Shown: piece after piece, positions 1 through 10,132 of the stretch
Layout: every line of letters begins with the position of its first letter
Position numbering within the stretch: position 1 is the first letter of the stretch
Assembly: GCA_009663005.1 (NCBI GenBank)
Contig: VIGQ01001504.1
Location: forward strand, 15,001-45,000
Source of the DNA: Actinidia chinensis
Lineage: Eukaryota; Streptophyta; Magnoliopsida; Ericales; Actinidiaceae
Length of the DNA: 30,000 nt
Direction: 5' to 3'
Notes under the pieces: generated by a model
What the model saw: the letters and a program-made list of their open reading frames with translations, nothing else
Told to the model about the DNA's origin: nothing
Database searches by the model: none
Translations under genes and position numbers: made by a program

Positions 1-523
1 CTTTTTCATTTAGGGTGGCAAGAATATGACCTTGACCTATAAAATGGGGGCCATCACCATTATAGAAGGATGATGTAATTAAGCAAGCCCACATCATATT
101 CCAATTTCAAATTATTTACCATGTGGACAAAATAAGGGGTATAGGATGGGACACTCCTAAAGTTTTGTTTCAAAATATGAGTTTTATAGTGATATCCAAA
201 ATTGTAATATTTTTTTATTTTGCTCCTTCATTTTAAAGAGTCAAGTTACCACATTTTTACTTTTGATAATATGCGATTGTTCGAAAAGTAATTTTGAAAA
301 ATAAAACTTTCAACCATGTGAGTACTAAAAAGCTAGATTTTCAAAGTAAACAAACAAAAAATGGGATAGAAAAAGCGCATTTTCAAATTATATACTTTAG
401 TCACCCAATATAATTTCATATTGTATTTTATGTGTGGGTCAAAATTATGTGTTTACATGTATATTAGTTTTCTAATATTAAAAATTCAACGTCGTCATAA
501 AAATGGTACAGAAAAAGACTTAC

Positions 524-794
524 AATGATACTTTAAGGTTGACAAGGGCTTGTTGGCTTCTGTTATAGTAAAGTATAGATGTGCAAGTTGAGGTACATAA
601 TGTCTCCCGCGTTAGCTCTCACCAGAAATGTAAAAAATCCTACTTTTGTACCTCTGGATACCTCTCAAGCCAATTCAACAGGAACACAAAATTGAATTAT
701 CGGAAGCTGTTTCTTATCCCGCCCCTTTCAAAACAGATGTCGTGTAGAGTACGAAAACCCTACTCGGAGGCACTCCAAAAACAAACATTGCCAG
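524..794 (-). pseudogene. SCPL copy A exon 3 (catalytic serine exon)
   Basis: Minus-strand reading gives traces of the ANVLFLESPAGVGFSYS region, then NWLERYPE, FYISGES and HYVPQLAH, with frame changes between them. The nucleophile codon AGC (615-617) is kept but is followed directly by TAA (612-614). The 3' end is a canonical GTAAGT donor at 523. The expected 5' acceptor reads CACAT instead of CACAG. The plus-strand 92-codon frame at 581-859 is the antisense shadow of this exon. Confidence 0.87.
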
Positions 795-1064
795 ATGTGA
801 ACCATCAAGAAAATCTAGATGTTATTTTCGAATCAGTTGTGCATAACATTTTCTTATAATTTATTTTTAGCTAACGGTTTTCCAACTTGACTCTTAAATT
901 TTTGGAGAAAGAATCATTTTGAAAATCACTAAAAATTATATTTTTAAGTTCTCGAAAATGGTCTACTACAAAATGAACAAAATATGAAAACGATGAATTA
1001 TTTGATTTTAAAAACTCCCAATTTTCCTAACTCGTTTAGAAAGAGAGTAGAAAAAGGTAACGAC

Positions 1065-1167
1065 CATGGTTCCAAGAAAATCATTTTTGGGAGTGTCATT
1101 TCCTCACTATGGACTCGGATGGTCCCAGCTTTGCATTGCCTCCATAGGCAAAGATGACAACCAGGCC
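1065..1167 (-). pseudogene. SCPL copy A exon 2 (GPGC oxyanion exon)
   Basis: After a TTTTGGTCACAG acceptor the exon reads GPGC, then in shifting frames the remains of the AMQELGPFRVHS region conserved in the family. Several bases are missing compared with copy B around 1115-1135. The donor position aligned with the copy B donor reads GTCGTT, not GTAGTA, so splicing here would probably fail. Confidence 0.83.
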
Positions 1168-3450
1168 CTGTGACCAAAACGAAGTACTTCCACATTAGCT
1201 CATGTCCTTAAATGTGAAAACATAACAAAAAACAAAAAATGAAAACGGAAAATGCTTAAGTTAATAATATGTACTAAGTGTTGCGGCGTGTTCGAGTAAC
1301 ATAAAATTGCCTCGTTACATAATAAATAGTACCAGAATACGTAACACTTTATCTACGAAACCTGTAAGCAAAGCCTTTTGTATAATTAAGTATTTCAATG
1401 GAAAATTGTATATTTCTAACTATACGGATTAGGGCCTATTTGTTATTATTGCTGTCCTTCTACCTCGCGTGCTTTCTGTTCTTGCAATTCGTTTCTCAAT
1501 TCGTATATTTAAGATTCGCATCATTTACATGACAAACACAAACAGTATTTAAAACCGAGATAAGAATTTTGGAGACGGGTGATGCTTGGCCCTAAACATT
1601 GACAAAATAGATTGCCACATGCAATAAAGTTTGAAGCACGGCTGAAGAAGTCATGGAAAGTGCTACACAGAAATCTTGTTTCTCAAAACTTATCATAACT
1701 TTGTAAAACACAAAAGAAATAATCAATCCCAAGCATTACGGTCTGTAACGACAACACCATTCTATAATAATGCCACCGGCTAGCATAACACTGGAAGAAA
1801 GGATTTAGTGCATATTACTCATCTCTCATTAATCTAACCATGTGGCCCCCACTACCACAAGTAAGATTTTCATTGAATTAGTAATAAGCGATGGAGATTT
1901 CAACGTCACACCTAATATTTATTCCCCACAGTTATAGAACATAAGGTAAATTTTTACTGACCTCCCCTTAGTTTTTTGACAAATACAGACACCTTGCATG
2001 AAGTTTTTGAATTCCACATGACATCCCTTATTGAAATTATTATCAAGATTTCTTTCTAGCTAATTTTTATGCAAAAATAACAAGGATTGTTCTTATGTTT
2101 AGGGCTTTCGTTTTTTTTTCTCAGTACACTATTAAAAATAAATAAATATTCTCTTTTTTTTAAAAAAATGATAACAAAATTTATTTTTAATATGTTTTAG
2201 ATTAAGGAGCACTTAAAAGTAGAATATTTAGATCGAATTTTCAAAAACAAAATCTTATTGATAGAAAATTTTATTTTTAAGTATAGTTTGATTAAGAGTA
2301 CTTAAAAACTAAATTATTTAGATCAATTCTTTTAAAAACACTAATTATTGATAAAAATAAAATAAAAATAGAGTAGTTTACAAATAAATATTGTTTTAAA
2401 AAAGGAGAGAATTTTTATTTGTGTTTAATTGGTGTATTGAGAAAAAAAAAATTAAAACCTTAAACATAAAGGCTATTTTATTATTTTTTTAAAAATAATT
2501 AACCATCTTAATAACAGTTTTAAAAGTAAAAGGGTCTGTATTATTTCAGTAACAACAAGTGAGTGACTATATTCAGAAAAGCAAGGGATTTGAGTCCCAG
2601 TCCTTCCGCAATTACCGTGGAGTCCCATGACATATTTTTTAGATGGGACCAGGACATTAATTAGTGACAAACTAAAATATTACTCACACAGCCAAACTCA
2701 TTATCATAATAGCAGAAAAATTCGTACTTGGCGATCTTACACAATAAGATTTTTACAGAAAATATCACAATATCTAAGGCTAGATGATAGGAATTATAAG
2801 AGGGAGATTAATACGAATGATAAGAATAAGTAAATAACTTTCTAATACTATACTAAGTACAATCTATGTAGAAATTTAATATGCAGTTAAAGGGAAAACA
2901 TGTTAGTGTCGGGAATTCCAATATTGACCTAAGCATTTTTCCAAATACAAACTTTAGGGTCACAAGTAGGCTAGTAGCTTACACGCCTAACCTCCGTCGA
3001 CTATTGACTTTACTACTTGTCCAAGATCATCCCACACCACAATTTTTTTATGGTTTTTCTCCATTTTTTTTCATTCTTTTATTATTTGGTGAAAAATAGG
3101 CCAAAAAATAATTTGGTCTCAATGGTTCTTCTATTTTTTTATTTTTTTATTTTTTGAATTTAAAAAAAAAAGTAGGGTTGGTCTCCAATGGTAAAAATAA
3201 TGAGTATTTATTTTAAAAAATAATACTGGATCGGAAAACAGTTCAAATTATATCTCTTTAGTTTATCAAATCCCTAGATAAACTAAACATATGAAAAATA
3301 TTGACACTACAATTAATTTCTATAGTAACAATGAATTACTGGTAATTTTTTTTACATTGAACCAATAAAAGCCAAATTAAGTGGTCATACTAGGACATCG
3401 AAAGCCAACCCACAAAACAAAAAATTGCAAAAAATGACATGGAAGATTAC
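1168..3450. other. Intron 1 of SCPL copy A, no gene seen
   Basis: AT-rich intron DNA that aligns with intron 1 of copy B apart from the foldback insertion there. Around 1945-2110 it holds a stretch of the 'acctcccttagttttttgac' type, familiar from dispersed plant noncoding repeats, shared with copy B at about 17700-17850. The short open frames here (for example 2473-2670 and 2881-3099) show no recognisable protein and no partner frame in copy B. Confidence 0.6.
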
Positions 3451-3812
3451 CTCCATAAGCCAAAGTAGAAGAGGCAAGTGGTGAGGACTTTGGGGCTTCA
3501 ACAAAGAAAAATAGGAAAGCTTTTCCAGTTGTTCATTCACTGTGACTAGCCACCATAGTGAGAGAACTCAACATTGGGTTGCCCTGGCAATTTATCAATC
3601 CTATTCTCTCTCCTTCATCCCATACTGTGGAAGAAACACTTCAACCCTATCATGTCCGAATCACTCGAAACCACTCGTGTCGACCGCAGAATTTTTTGTC
3701 ATCTAGACTTGTAGAGAAGGCCTAGAGCCTCAGTGTTGCTTCCATGGGTTGGAGTAAGAAGGAAGAGATGAGGAGAGAGAAGAAAAGAATGGAGGAGACC
3801 TTATGCCACCAT
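3451..3812 (-). pseudogene. SCPL copy A exon 1 (signal peptide and N-terminus)
   Basis: ATG at 3812-3810 lies at the same place as the copy B start. The frame stops at codon 4, but a one-base shift gives a hydrophobic leader (LLHSFLLSPHLFLL) fitting a signal peptide. Downstream, DKLPGQP, VTVNE and VEAP mark the start of the mature carboxypeptidase. The exon ends LWL-(N)-G at a GGAG/GTAATC donor, the usual boundary before GPGCSS. Confidence 0.85.
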
Positions 3813-3819
3813 TTTTTCA

Positions 3820-3847
3820 GAGAGAGAAGAGAGAGAGAGAGAGAGAG
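3820..3847. repeat. (GA)n microsatellite in 5' leader of SCPL copy A
   Basis: Twenty-eight bases of nearly pure GA repeat, just upstream of the copy A start codon. Copy B has only a short purine stretch at the same place (19359-19370), so the tract expanded in copy A. Confidence 0.9.
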
Positions 3848-3879
3848 CAGGGACTAAGAGGTTTGGCATCCAAAAAGTG

Positions 3880-3887
3880 TAATTATA
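3880..3887 (-). promoter_or_regulatory. Decayed TATA box of SCPL copy A
   Basis: The minus strand reads TATAATTA, aligned with the intact TATAAATA of copy B at 19398-19405. It lies about 68 bases upstream of the ATG, further than in copy B because of the GA expansion. Inference: the core promoter of copy A has drifted. Confidence 0.5.
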
Positions 3888-3917
3888 GTAATTTAGTAGG
3901 AGAGATAAGGTGTACAT

Positions 3918-4085
3918 CAATGTTTTAAAACCCGGAATGACCCGGTCGGTGCGACGGTCGAACCGTCGACAGTCGAAGAAAAAAGTCTGATCGGCTGTCA
4001 GAATCCGTTTTGTGTCAAAATTGCCAGTTGAAAACTGTAAATTCGACGATTGAACGGTCATTGATGAAACCGGCCAGTTCACTGT
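3918..4085. mobile_element. GC-rich insertion specific to copy A
   Basis: About 170 bases absent from the aligned position in copy B (about 19440). The ends look like imperfect inverted repeats: TGTTTTAAAACCCGG on the left and CCGG...ACTGTTTTAAG on the right. The inside is rich in CCGGTCGG, GACGGTCGAACCGTCG and GAACGGTCA, a style common in dispersed plant repeats of the 'ggttcaaccgg' type. I could not define a clean target-site duplication, so the class (MITE or truncated retroelement) is open. Confidence 0.55.
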
Positions 4086-4867
4086 TTTAAGAAAAATTTA
4101 TATTTTAATTTTAACATTTTAAATTATTAAGATAAACTAGCGTAGAAATAAAAAATATTTCAATTGGAAGCATGACTAAAATGAGGAAGTGGCTTGCATT
4201 GATGGTACAGTGTTGTCGCACAAAACTATCATAGTATTAGTTGATTTTAACTTGTATATTAATCCAACAATGCTAAGTACATACATACTCTAATAAAAAT
4301 TCAAGATTTTAACTTTAAGGGTACGGAAGCATATATGTAGTTAGTAATGGGGGTACAAATTGTTATAATTTGGAATGCCAACCTTATAGTTTCCATATTT
4401 TTTTCAAATAATTAGAATAATTTAAGAGTTTCTTTGAAGTTTTGGGAGTACGATCGCCCCCTATGTCCTTTGAATCATCCCTCTTAATGATAAATGTTCG
4501 CAAACTCTCTTATAGAAAATTGGTGAGATAGAATTTGTGACATTTTGTGTAAATTATTAAATTTTAACTTGAATAGAAATCGACAATGCTAATACACATA
4601 CATACATTTATAAATAAATTTACAAAACTTCTTTTACCGAAATGGTAAGACAGTCATATAAATTTATTTTTGATTCCTTCATTTTCCATATAAAAGTGGG
4701 TAGCAGGGTGTGAACACTTAGAATTAATTATAAAAAAGAAACCCCAGTTTGACTTGGTAACAAGAAGTTTGATTTTTAATTTTAATACATTAACTCTAAA
4801 ATTTTACAATATGATAATTCAAAACTATTTGCAGCTTTCGTTTATTGAACTTGATGACAGCTGAGGC

Positions 4868-5077
4868 CCGTTGGTAATTGGCTTAAAGTCAAATTTTGAA
4901 GCGGTTGTTATCAAAAAGACCAAGATTTTTTAACTTTTTTGCTTTTGTAGTTTTACATTAGCTAAAATTAACCAAAAACCAAGATTAAAAAACAAAAAAG
5001 CCAACTCTGATTGACTTTTTTGTTATTAAGCCAAAAGCTAAAAAAAAGCTGAACAAAGCTATGCAAAACGGAGCCTA
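4868..5077. mobile_element. MITE-like element, hAT-type ends
   Basis: About 210 bases with inverted ends: left GAGGCCCGTTGG, right CAAAACGGAGCCTAA (reverse complement TTAGGCTCCGTTTTG). The inside is a T-rich half followed by an A-rich half, with partly self-complementary stretches such as TTTTTTAACTTTTTTGC against AAAAAACAAAAAAGCC. This fits the GGCCC-ended nonautonomous hAT-like elements that are common in plants. No transposase is present. Target-site duplication not clear. Confidence 0.5.
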
Positions 5078-5565
5078 AGTTGAATTTCTGCCAAAACCAA
5101 TTGGAAAAAAACAGGATGAATTGGAGACCTTGAAAAACCCTAAAACCCTACAATTTGGACATTATATATCTACAAGAATTAGAAGAGTGTAAAAAATTGA
5201 GTAAAACAAATGCTGGAATTTGAAGTAGATAATAGGTGACTTGGGGCTGTAAAGGGGCGACAATTCACAGGTGTCTTTTTGTAATTGTTGGACAAGAAGA
5301 TGTAGTGTCATCGAGTTAAATAAATAGAGGCTGACGAATAATGATTGTGAAGATTTAAAAATCTTAGCATTGAATTGTAAAAGTAAAAAAAAATTAGAAT
5401 TTATTTGTTATTATGTCAAAGTAGGTTTCTTTAATAAGTTTCCCTTATCAAACGTACCAACGACATGGCCGCGAAAGCATAAGTTTTGAGGCGTTTGTTG
5501 AATAAAAATTCAATTAATTGTGAATTTAAAGTAAAAAATAAATTATAAAACTAAACAGAAACTGT
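5078..5565. other. Intergenic, nothing recognised
   Basis: AT-rich unique-looking DNA without a reading frame, RNA gene or repeat that I can recognise. Confidence 0.5.
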
Positions 5566-5569
5566 ATTA

Positions 5570-6450
5570 AAATAATAAACATAAAATAATAGAAGTAGGT
5601 TGAGGTCAGCATTCAACACTGTCTCCTGAAGACATAATTCGCCTCGTCATTGGTGCTTACGGTTAATTGGAGTCTATCTCCCAGTATGCAACGGTCATGC
5701 TCACAGAAATTAACACAATTTATACTCGGCGAACCAGAAACAATATTGCTCTCTCACGAACGACTTTAATGCAGAATGCCAAAAACCCTCTATTTTTCCT
5801 CACTGATGAACTCTCAGATTTGTGTGTGCTATGAACTTGTAGGAAATGTTGGTATTTATAGAATTTTCAGGCTTCATGTGAAAAATCACGAATTTACTCC
5901 ACCATTAAAGTCATTGTAACAGCCCCAATAACATATAAATTAGCCTACTTTATGGCGATAAGGTAGCTATTATCAAAACTGAAAAGTCTTGACATTTCAG
6001 TGAATAGATAAAGTTGAGGAGTTTATTTTGTAATGAAAAATTATATGGGTTTATTCTATAATTAAGAATTATAAGGTTTAAAAAATAATTAACAAATTAC
6101 TCAGTACACCCCCATCACACCCACGCGCCACGTGCGCCTCTAATAGAGCGACAATTGTCCTGCGGATTGCGGCGCAGCTGCGGCAAGAAAGGTGAAGTAC
6201 TTTGGGTTCACCTTAGTCCATAAACTCTCTCTTGGTCTCCAAAACTCATTCTATTAACGTTAACTTTAGTGCATATAAACATTTTAGAAATATTTTTATC
6301 CATCGTGTGAAACTTCCCCCATTTTTCATATCAGTGATATCACTATGTTTAATATTTTCTCATTCACTTTTTATCCGATTTGAGCAAAATGTATATACTG
6401 CGGTTATCTATTTATAGAGAAAAATTCATTCCACACATAGTTAAATACCT
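5570..6450 (-). mobile_element. LTR-like retrotransposon fragment, minus strand
   Basis: On the minus strand, a TATAAATA box is followed by a leader running through GGTTCGCCGAGTATAAATTG and GAGCATGACCGTTGCATAC to GTGTTGAATGCTGACC. This layout resembles the R-U5 part of plant LTR retrotransposons. The upstream part (5880-6450) would be U3. No primer-binding site or gag-pol frame is recognisable to the left, so it would be a solo or truncated LTR. Alternative: a degraded promoter of an unrelated noncoding gene. Confidence 0.35.
5853..5860 (-). promoter_or_regulatory. TATA box, minus strand
   Basis: Perfect TATAAATA on the minus strand in a TTCTATAAATACC context. It sits inside the LTR-like fragment and no coding frame follows it. 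Confidence 0.4.
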
Positions 6451-6727
6451 TCGATAACCGAGATTCACCCAAAAATTAGGTTAAAATTAGCTCAAAATGT
6501 AACTTTTTTCCCAACGACCTTTGCGTGAGGGAATCCAAATGAAGAAAGTGCCATTCACACACACACATGTATCCACTAAGAAAAATTTGTTCACTATGTT
6601 CCCAAATATAATTATTTTTTTGTTCTGCTCGTAATTCCATATTTACTTTACCTATAAAGCATATTATTATAAAGAAAGTTTAACTATTTGAACAACTTTT
6701 TTCTCACATGTATATTTCGTTTCAATT

Positions 6728-6915
6728 TATAATTGGGTGAATTACACTAAAACTGACCTGCCTTGAGGTTTTGCCTTTAATACACAAGCACCCCTGCTTT
6801 TTTGAAAATTCAATGACCTCCTGAAGTTTGAGAGAATATCCTTCCACTTCCACCCCTTGACACCACCTCTCTCCTTTGCCTCCTTATAAAATTACCAAAA
6901 TGCCCCCACTCTCTC
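6728..6915. repeat. Dispersed noncoding plant repeat
   Basis: The sequence has the 'gggtgaattacacta...cctgccttgaggttttg...caccc...aattcaatgacctcctgaagtttg' style seen in many dispersed plant repeats. It ends in CCAAAATGCCCCCACTCTC followed by a CT-rich run. No coding potential. Class not determined. Confidence 0.45.
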
Positions 6916-7800
6916 TCTCTCTTTTTTGAGTTTTTTGTATTTATTTTAATTTTTTTCAGTTTTTTTTTGTATTTTGTTTTTTTACTATTATTTTTTTTTC
7001 AGTTTTTTTTTTCATTTTTTCTGTTTTATTTTTTTTTATAAAATAATAGTAAAATAATAATAAAATAAATTCTGTTTTTTTTTTGTAAAATAATAGTAAA
7101 ATAACAGTTTTTTTATTTTATAAAATCCCCTTTTTGTTACTTTTAAAAACAAAATTAATAAAAGGTTGGTATGGTAAAAATATATTTTTTTGTTTTATAG
7201 AATCCCCTTTTTGTTTTTTTTATTAATAATAGAATCCCCTTTTTATTATTATTTTTTATTTTTTTTGTAAAATAATAGTAAAATAACAAGGTTTTTTTTA
7301 ATTTTTTTTTGGCTTCTCTAATTTAAACATGATTTATTTTTCTATTTAAAAAAATTGTTATTTTTAAAATTTTTTACTTATATCAGTAAAAATAACAGTT
7401 TTATAAATGATTTTTATAAAATAAAAAAATAAAATCATTTTTTTTCATTTATTTATTTTTTTTTATCATATTTTTGATAAAAAAGAATTTAAAAATAATT
7501 ATAATAAAAAGTATTATATTTTTTGATAAATCCTTTTAAAAGGATTTAAAAATTGGATTATTTTTTTTTTGTTAAAAGGATTTTATTTTTAATAACAAAA
7601 GATTATATAATGTCCTCCCAAAATCTCAACTGAAATTTTATTCTTTTATCAGTTTTAATTTTCTTTTTGTTTACTTTTTTCTTTTCTTTTAATAACCCTT
7701 TTAATTTTTTTAAAATAATAGAAAAAAATAATGAAAAAAAAATTAAAAACTGAAAACAAATTAAATGTAAAAAAATTAATAGTAGGTCAAAACCACTAGT
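6916..7800. repeat. T-rich low-complexity tract with internal repeats
   Basis: Nearly 900 bases of T-runs. The phrase GTAAAATAATAGTAAAATAA recurs (about 7040, 7085 and 7267) and AATCCCCTTTTT recurs three times (about 7125, 7200 and 7233). No gene. The minus-strand frame at 7603-7812 is a low-complexity run of F, L, I and K codons. Confidence 0.7.
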
Positions 7801-8290
7801 CCTGATTGACAAATTCCTGGAATCTCACTCGATGTTCCGCGCACTGTGTCTCCCTCTGAAGCTATAGCTTCAAATCACAAGCCTCCTCATCATAAGGCTT
7901 TGTTCCGAGAGGTCCTCGCCTGATCATCTCTTCCACTTCCAACTTCATCCCAACTTATAACTCGTCTCCTGTGCTACATGACGGAACACCTCGTGTCCAA
8001 TGCACTGTCTGATTAGCCCCATCGTCTTCCCTGTTCATCTTTCTCTCCATTCCTCATCTTTCGTTGCTAAAGGTTTTTTCTCTTTATTCTCCCAGGGGCG
8101 TGCAAAATTTTTTCCTTACAAAATGGATGTCCTTCCATCCTAAAAGTTTCTATATGGCATAAATTTGTCGCTGAAAGTTGATCATTGAACCCAATTATGC
8201 TCCTCCATCTTACTTCTCCCAAATAGAAAGCAAATCTCCGAAAACCAACCCCGCTTATGAAATCCGAAATGTCGAGAAACCTCCAGCAGG

Positions 8291-8534
8291 CTAAATTATC
8301 AAAATTCAGAAACTCTGGGACCACACTGTCAAAATTAGAAAGTTCTGGGCCAAATCGCAAATTAAAATTTCTGGCGCCCAATTGACAAAATCAAAAACCT
8401 CCTGGACCAAATTGAAAATATCCAAACTCAGGGACTAAACTATAATTATCAGTAACTCTAAGGGACCATCTGTATTAACAGAACTCTGGCCAACTGTAAT
8501 TACCCAAAATTCAGGAACTAAAAGTGTAATTTAC
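8291..8534 (-). repeat. Degenerate ~30 bp tandem array in retroelement leader
   Basis: About seven to eight imperfect units, each carrying a version of CTGGGACCAAATTG followed by AAAATT. Examples on the plus strand are CTCTGGGACCACACTGTC, TTCTGGGCCAAATCGC, CTCCTGGACCAAATTG and CTCAGGGACTAAACT. In the minus-strand frame at 8293-8381 the units appear as ten-residue repeats starting NF(N/D). The array lies between the leader and the putative gag region. Confidence 0.7.
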
Positions 8535-8805
8535 CACGGTCAAGCTGACGTGGCTGGTCAACGGTCAACAGGTCAAGTCAACAGTCACCGGCGTGACTGG
8601 CGCTGACGTGGCGCTGGCTGAGACTAATCTCACTCGCGATTTCAAACGGTTCGTGAGGGGGCGCGTCCGACCCGGTTTCGACGCGGTTTAGTGCTGGAGC
8701 TCCGTCTCGACGAGGAGGAACAACCTGGTACAATTCAAAAATTATTTGGAACATTTTCCCGGACCCCGAATTTTGACCTGCGCTCCGATCGCCTCCCCAA
8801 CCTAT

Positions 8806-8817
8806 GCTCTGATACCA
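8806..8817 (-). other. Primer-binding site matching initiator Met tRNA
   Basis: The minus strand reads TGGTATCAGAGC, the standard primer-binding sequence complementary to the 3' end of plant initiator methionine tRNA. It lies a few bases inside the adjacent LTR. This fixes the element's orientation as minus strand. Confidence 0.88.
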
Positions 8818-8821
8818 ATTG

Positions 8822-9307
8822 TGTTGCTCAAAACTCATTATGGATCCCACCTCACAAAAGCATCAAGATTTACGTGGTTCGGCCAACGATTCCTACGCCA
8901 CGAGAGAAATCACCAATCCACTATTCTAACGAATGGCTTACAAAGGATGGTAGACTCACCTCTCAACTCACACCCTCTCTCACTTCTCTCTTTGTCTTGC
9001 CTCTCAATCTACCGCCCCAGCAAGCTGCGCTCATCAGCCCACATCAACCACGCGAAATCTAGGCACCCTACCATCCCTTTATAGACTAAGGAAGGAGGTG
9101 GTGGACTCTACCTAGAATACCTAATCATTATCCTAATCTATCTAGGAAAACAAAAATATAAAGACTCAAGCCAAGAGTTCTAGATAACTCGAGATTTCCC
9201 GTCACCATGGACTCTCCATAGAACTCCACTCGGGCTTGCTTGGCTACTGGACTTTGACTCATCCAAGTGGGCTTTTTGGACTCACCCAAGATGGGCTGGA
9301 ATCAACA
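8822..9307 (-). mobile_element. LTR of a Copia-like retrotransposon (5' LTR, minus strand)
   Basis: The unit is bounded by TGTTG (8822) and CAACA (9307), the short inverted ends expected of an LTR, and lies directly next to the tRNA-Met primer-binding site. It contains ATTTACGTGGTTCGG, a phrase common in plant Copia LTRs. Length is about 486 bases. The inner end could also be placed at 8820. I found no matching second LTR in the window, so this is half of a truncated element. The frames on both strands across 8691-9084 are noncoding. Confidence 0.72.
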
Positions 9308-9973
9308 AAACTTTGCCTAGAGTTCTTGAAGACCAAAAGTCCATTATGATCCCCGTTTTGATTGACTAAGATTATGACATGAGGTTGGACTACACATCTG
9401 ATGTGATCACATCTCTGCACTTCGAAGGCACAATTAATGTAACAGTTTGTTTCTATATCTGTTAGATTTGAATTCGATAACCCATGGAAGTGATATTCTT
9501 CTTCCGTCACTATTAGGCTCATGAGCTTACTACACTCGTAACGTTCTCCGTAATCTTTTTGTTTCAATGATAAGATGTTTTTACAATATTTCACAACTCA
9601 GTTAGTTTTTTAATATAGCGTGAGATCCACACTCATGTTAGTACTTTTGTGGTTTATTATTTGAGATAATATTTGGAGTAACATAACTTTTTAATTGCAA
9701 ATGCATGACCTGATTCCATCTTTTTTCGTTTTTTTGTGTGAATAATCCGTTATTGGGGACGCGATCAAATACTATTCAATTAAATCTGAATGCGTTGGAT
9801 GCATCAATTTGGCTCTTTTTATTTCTTTTTAGTTCACACCAAAGCCTTAAAACCAAACAATCCTTAATGTCATCGCCAGCTAGGTTTGATTGGTATATCA
9901 ATATGCTTGCTACCCAGTAGCTGAGAGACTTTGTGGATTGTGGTTTGGTGGGTCACGATAGAATGGGAAGAGA
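9308..9973. other. Intergenic region downstream of SCPL copy B
   Basis: AT-rich DNA between the LTR and the 3' end of the SCPL pseudogene. The minus-strand frame of 111 codons at 9259-9594 runs into the LTR and has no recognisable domain. The part just left of 9974 should hold the old 3' UTR of the SCPL gene, but no clear polyadenylation signal stands out. Confidence 0.5.
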
Positions 9974-10132
9974 TTAGTTATGTCTTGAAGTCTTGGGGAA
10001 GGGTGTCCCATCCAAGAATGCATGATGAGTGAGAGAGCTCTTAATGGGTTGGAGCTTGGAACATAGATGCCCTGGCTCCTGCTAACTGTTGTCAAATTTA
10101 GGTCTCCCTTGTAACTTCGGTATATCCACCAC
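9974..10132 (-). pseudogene. SCPL copy B exon 8 (catalytic histidine exon and stop)
   Basis: After a TTTGTCAG acceptor the exon shows SYKGDLNLTTV, then GGAGC..GGGCAT for the GAGH histidine site with extra bases, NPLRALSLIMH, and in another frame FLDGTPFPKTSRHN and a TAA stop at 9976-9974. The C-terminus matches the SCPL40-type ending. The 77-codon open frame at 9910-10143 covers only the middle of this exon in frame. Confidence 0.88.

Larger units (their letters stand above)
1..3812 (-). pseudogene. SCPL40: Serine carboxypeptidase-like pseudogene, copy A (5' part; exons 1-3)
   Basis: This is the 5' half of a decayed SCPL gene (alpha/beta hydrolase, peptidase family S10, normally secreted or vacuolar). 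Exon 1 (3812-3451) starts at an ATG but meets TAA at codon 4. Further on it reads RIDKLPGQPNVEFSHYGG and, after a frameshift, VTVNE and FFVEAP. Exon 2 (1167-1065) begins with the oxyanion-hole motif GPGC after a good CACAG acceptor. Exon 3 (794-524) carries NWLERYPE, the nucleophile motif GES and HYVPQLA, and ends at a perfect GTAAGT donor. The exon 2 donor (GTCGTT) and exon 3 acceptor (CACAT) look mutated compared with copy B. Frameshifts and stops occur in every exon. Exons for the Asp and His part must lie before base 1. What is seen: motifs and splice sites. Inference: pseudogene of SCPL40 type. Confidence 0.88.
1..4715. repeat. Duplicated block, copy A (left edge outside window)
   Basis: This block matches 14885-20130 in the same orientation over its whole length, with many small indels and two large insertion differences. 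Matching landmarks are the AAGAATATGAC stretch (about 20 and 14903), GTGCAAGTTGAGGTACATAATG (about 581 and 15453), CATAACACTGGAAGAAAGGATT (about 1785 and 16450), GTTTAGGGCTTTC (about 2097 and 17828), the carboxypeptidase exon 1 (about 3450-3812 and 18996-19352) and CCTTCATTTTCCATAT (about 4676 and 20105). The block holds one SCPL gene copy with introns and about 0.9 kb of upstream DNA. Inference: an old tandem segmental duplication, since introns and promoter match as well as exons. Confidence 0.88.
7801..8821 (-). mobile_element. LTR retrotransposon leader/internal remnant, minus strand
   Basis: This is DNA downstream of the primer-binding site on the minus strand: a GC-rich leader (about 8560-8805), an array of degenerate 30 bp units (8291-8534), then a decayed stretch. 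At about 7800-8000 the minus strand has broken frames containing IGHEVFRHVAQETSYKLG and RGPLGTKPYDEEACDLK. These could be gag remains, but I recognise no conserved gag motif. No protease, integrase or reverse transcriptase follows; the T-rich tract starts instead. Inference: a 5'-end fragment of an element truncated near 7800. Confidence 0.55.

Noticed and set aside
581..859. 92-codon plus-strand frame
   Set aside because: It is the antisense of SCPL copy A exon 3, and no similar frame exists at the matching place in copy B.
998..1065. Continuation of copy A exon 2 through FLNELGKLGVFK, first read as the GVGFSYS region
   Set aside because: Copy B shows that [10 protein letters not shown] belongs to exon 3 after an intron; the resemblance in the intron is chance.
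8691..9084. Two overlapping plus-strand frames of 112 and 123 codons
   Set aside because: They cross the primer-binding site and LTR, which are noncoding and on the opposite strand.
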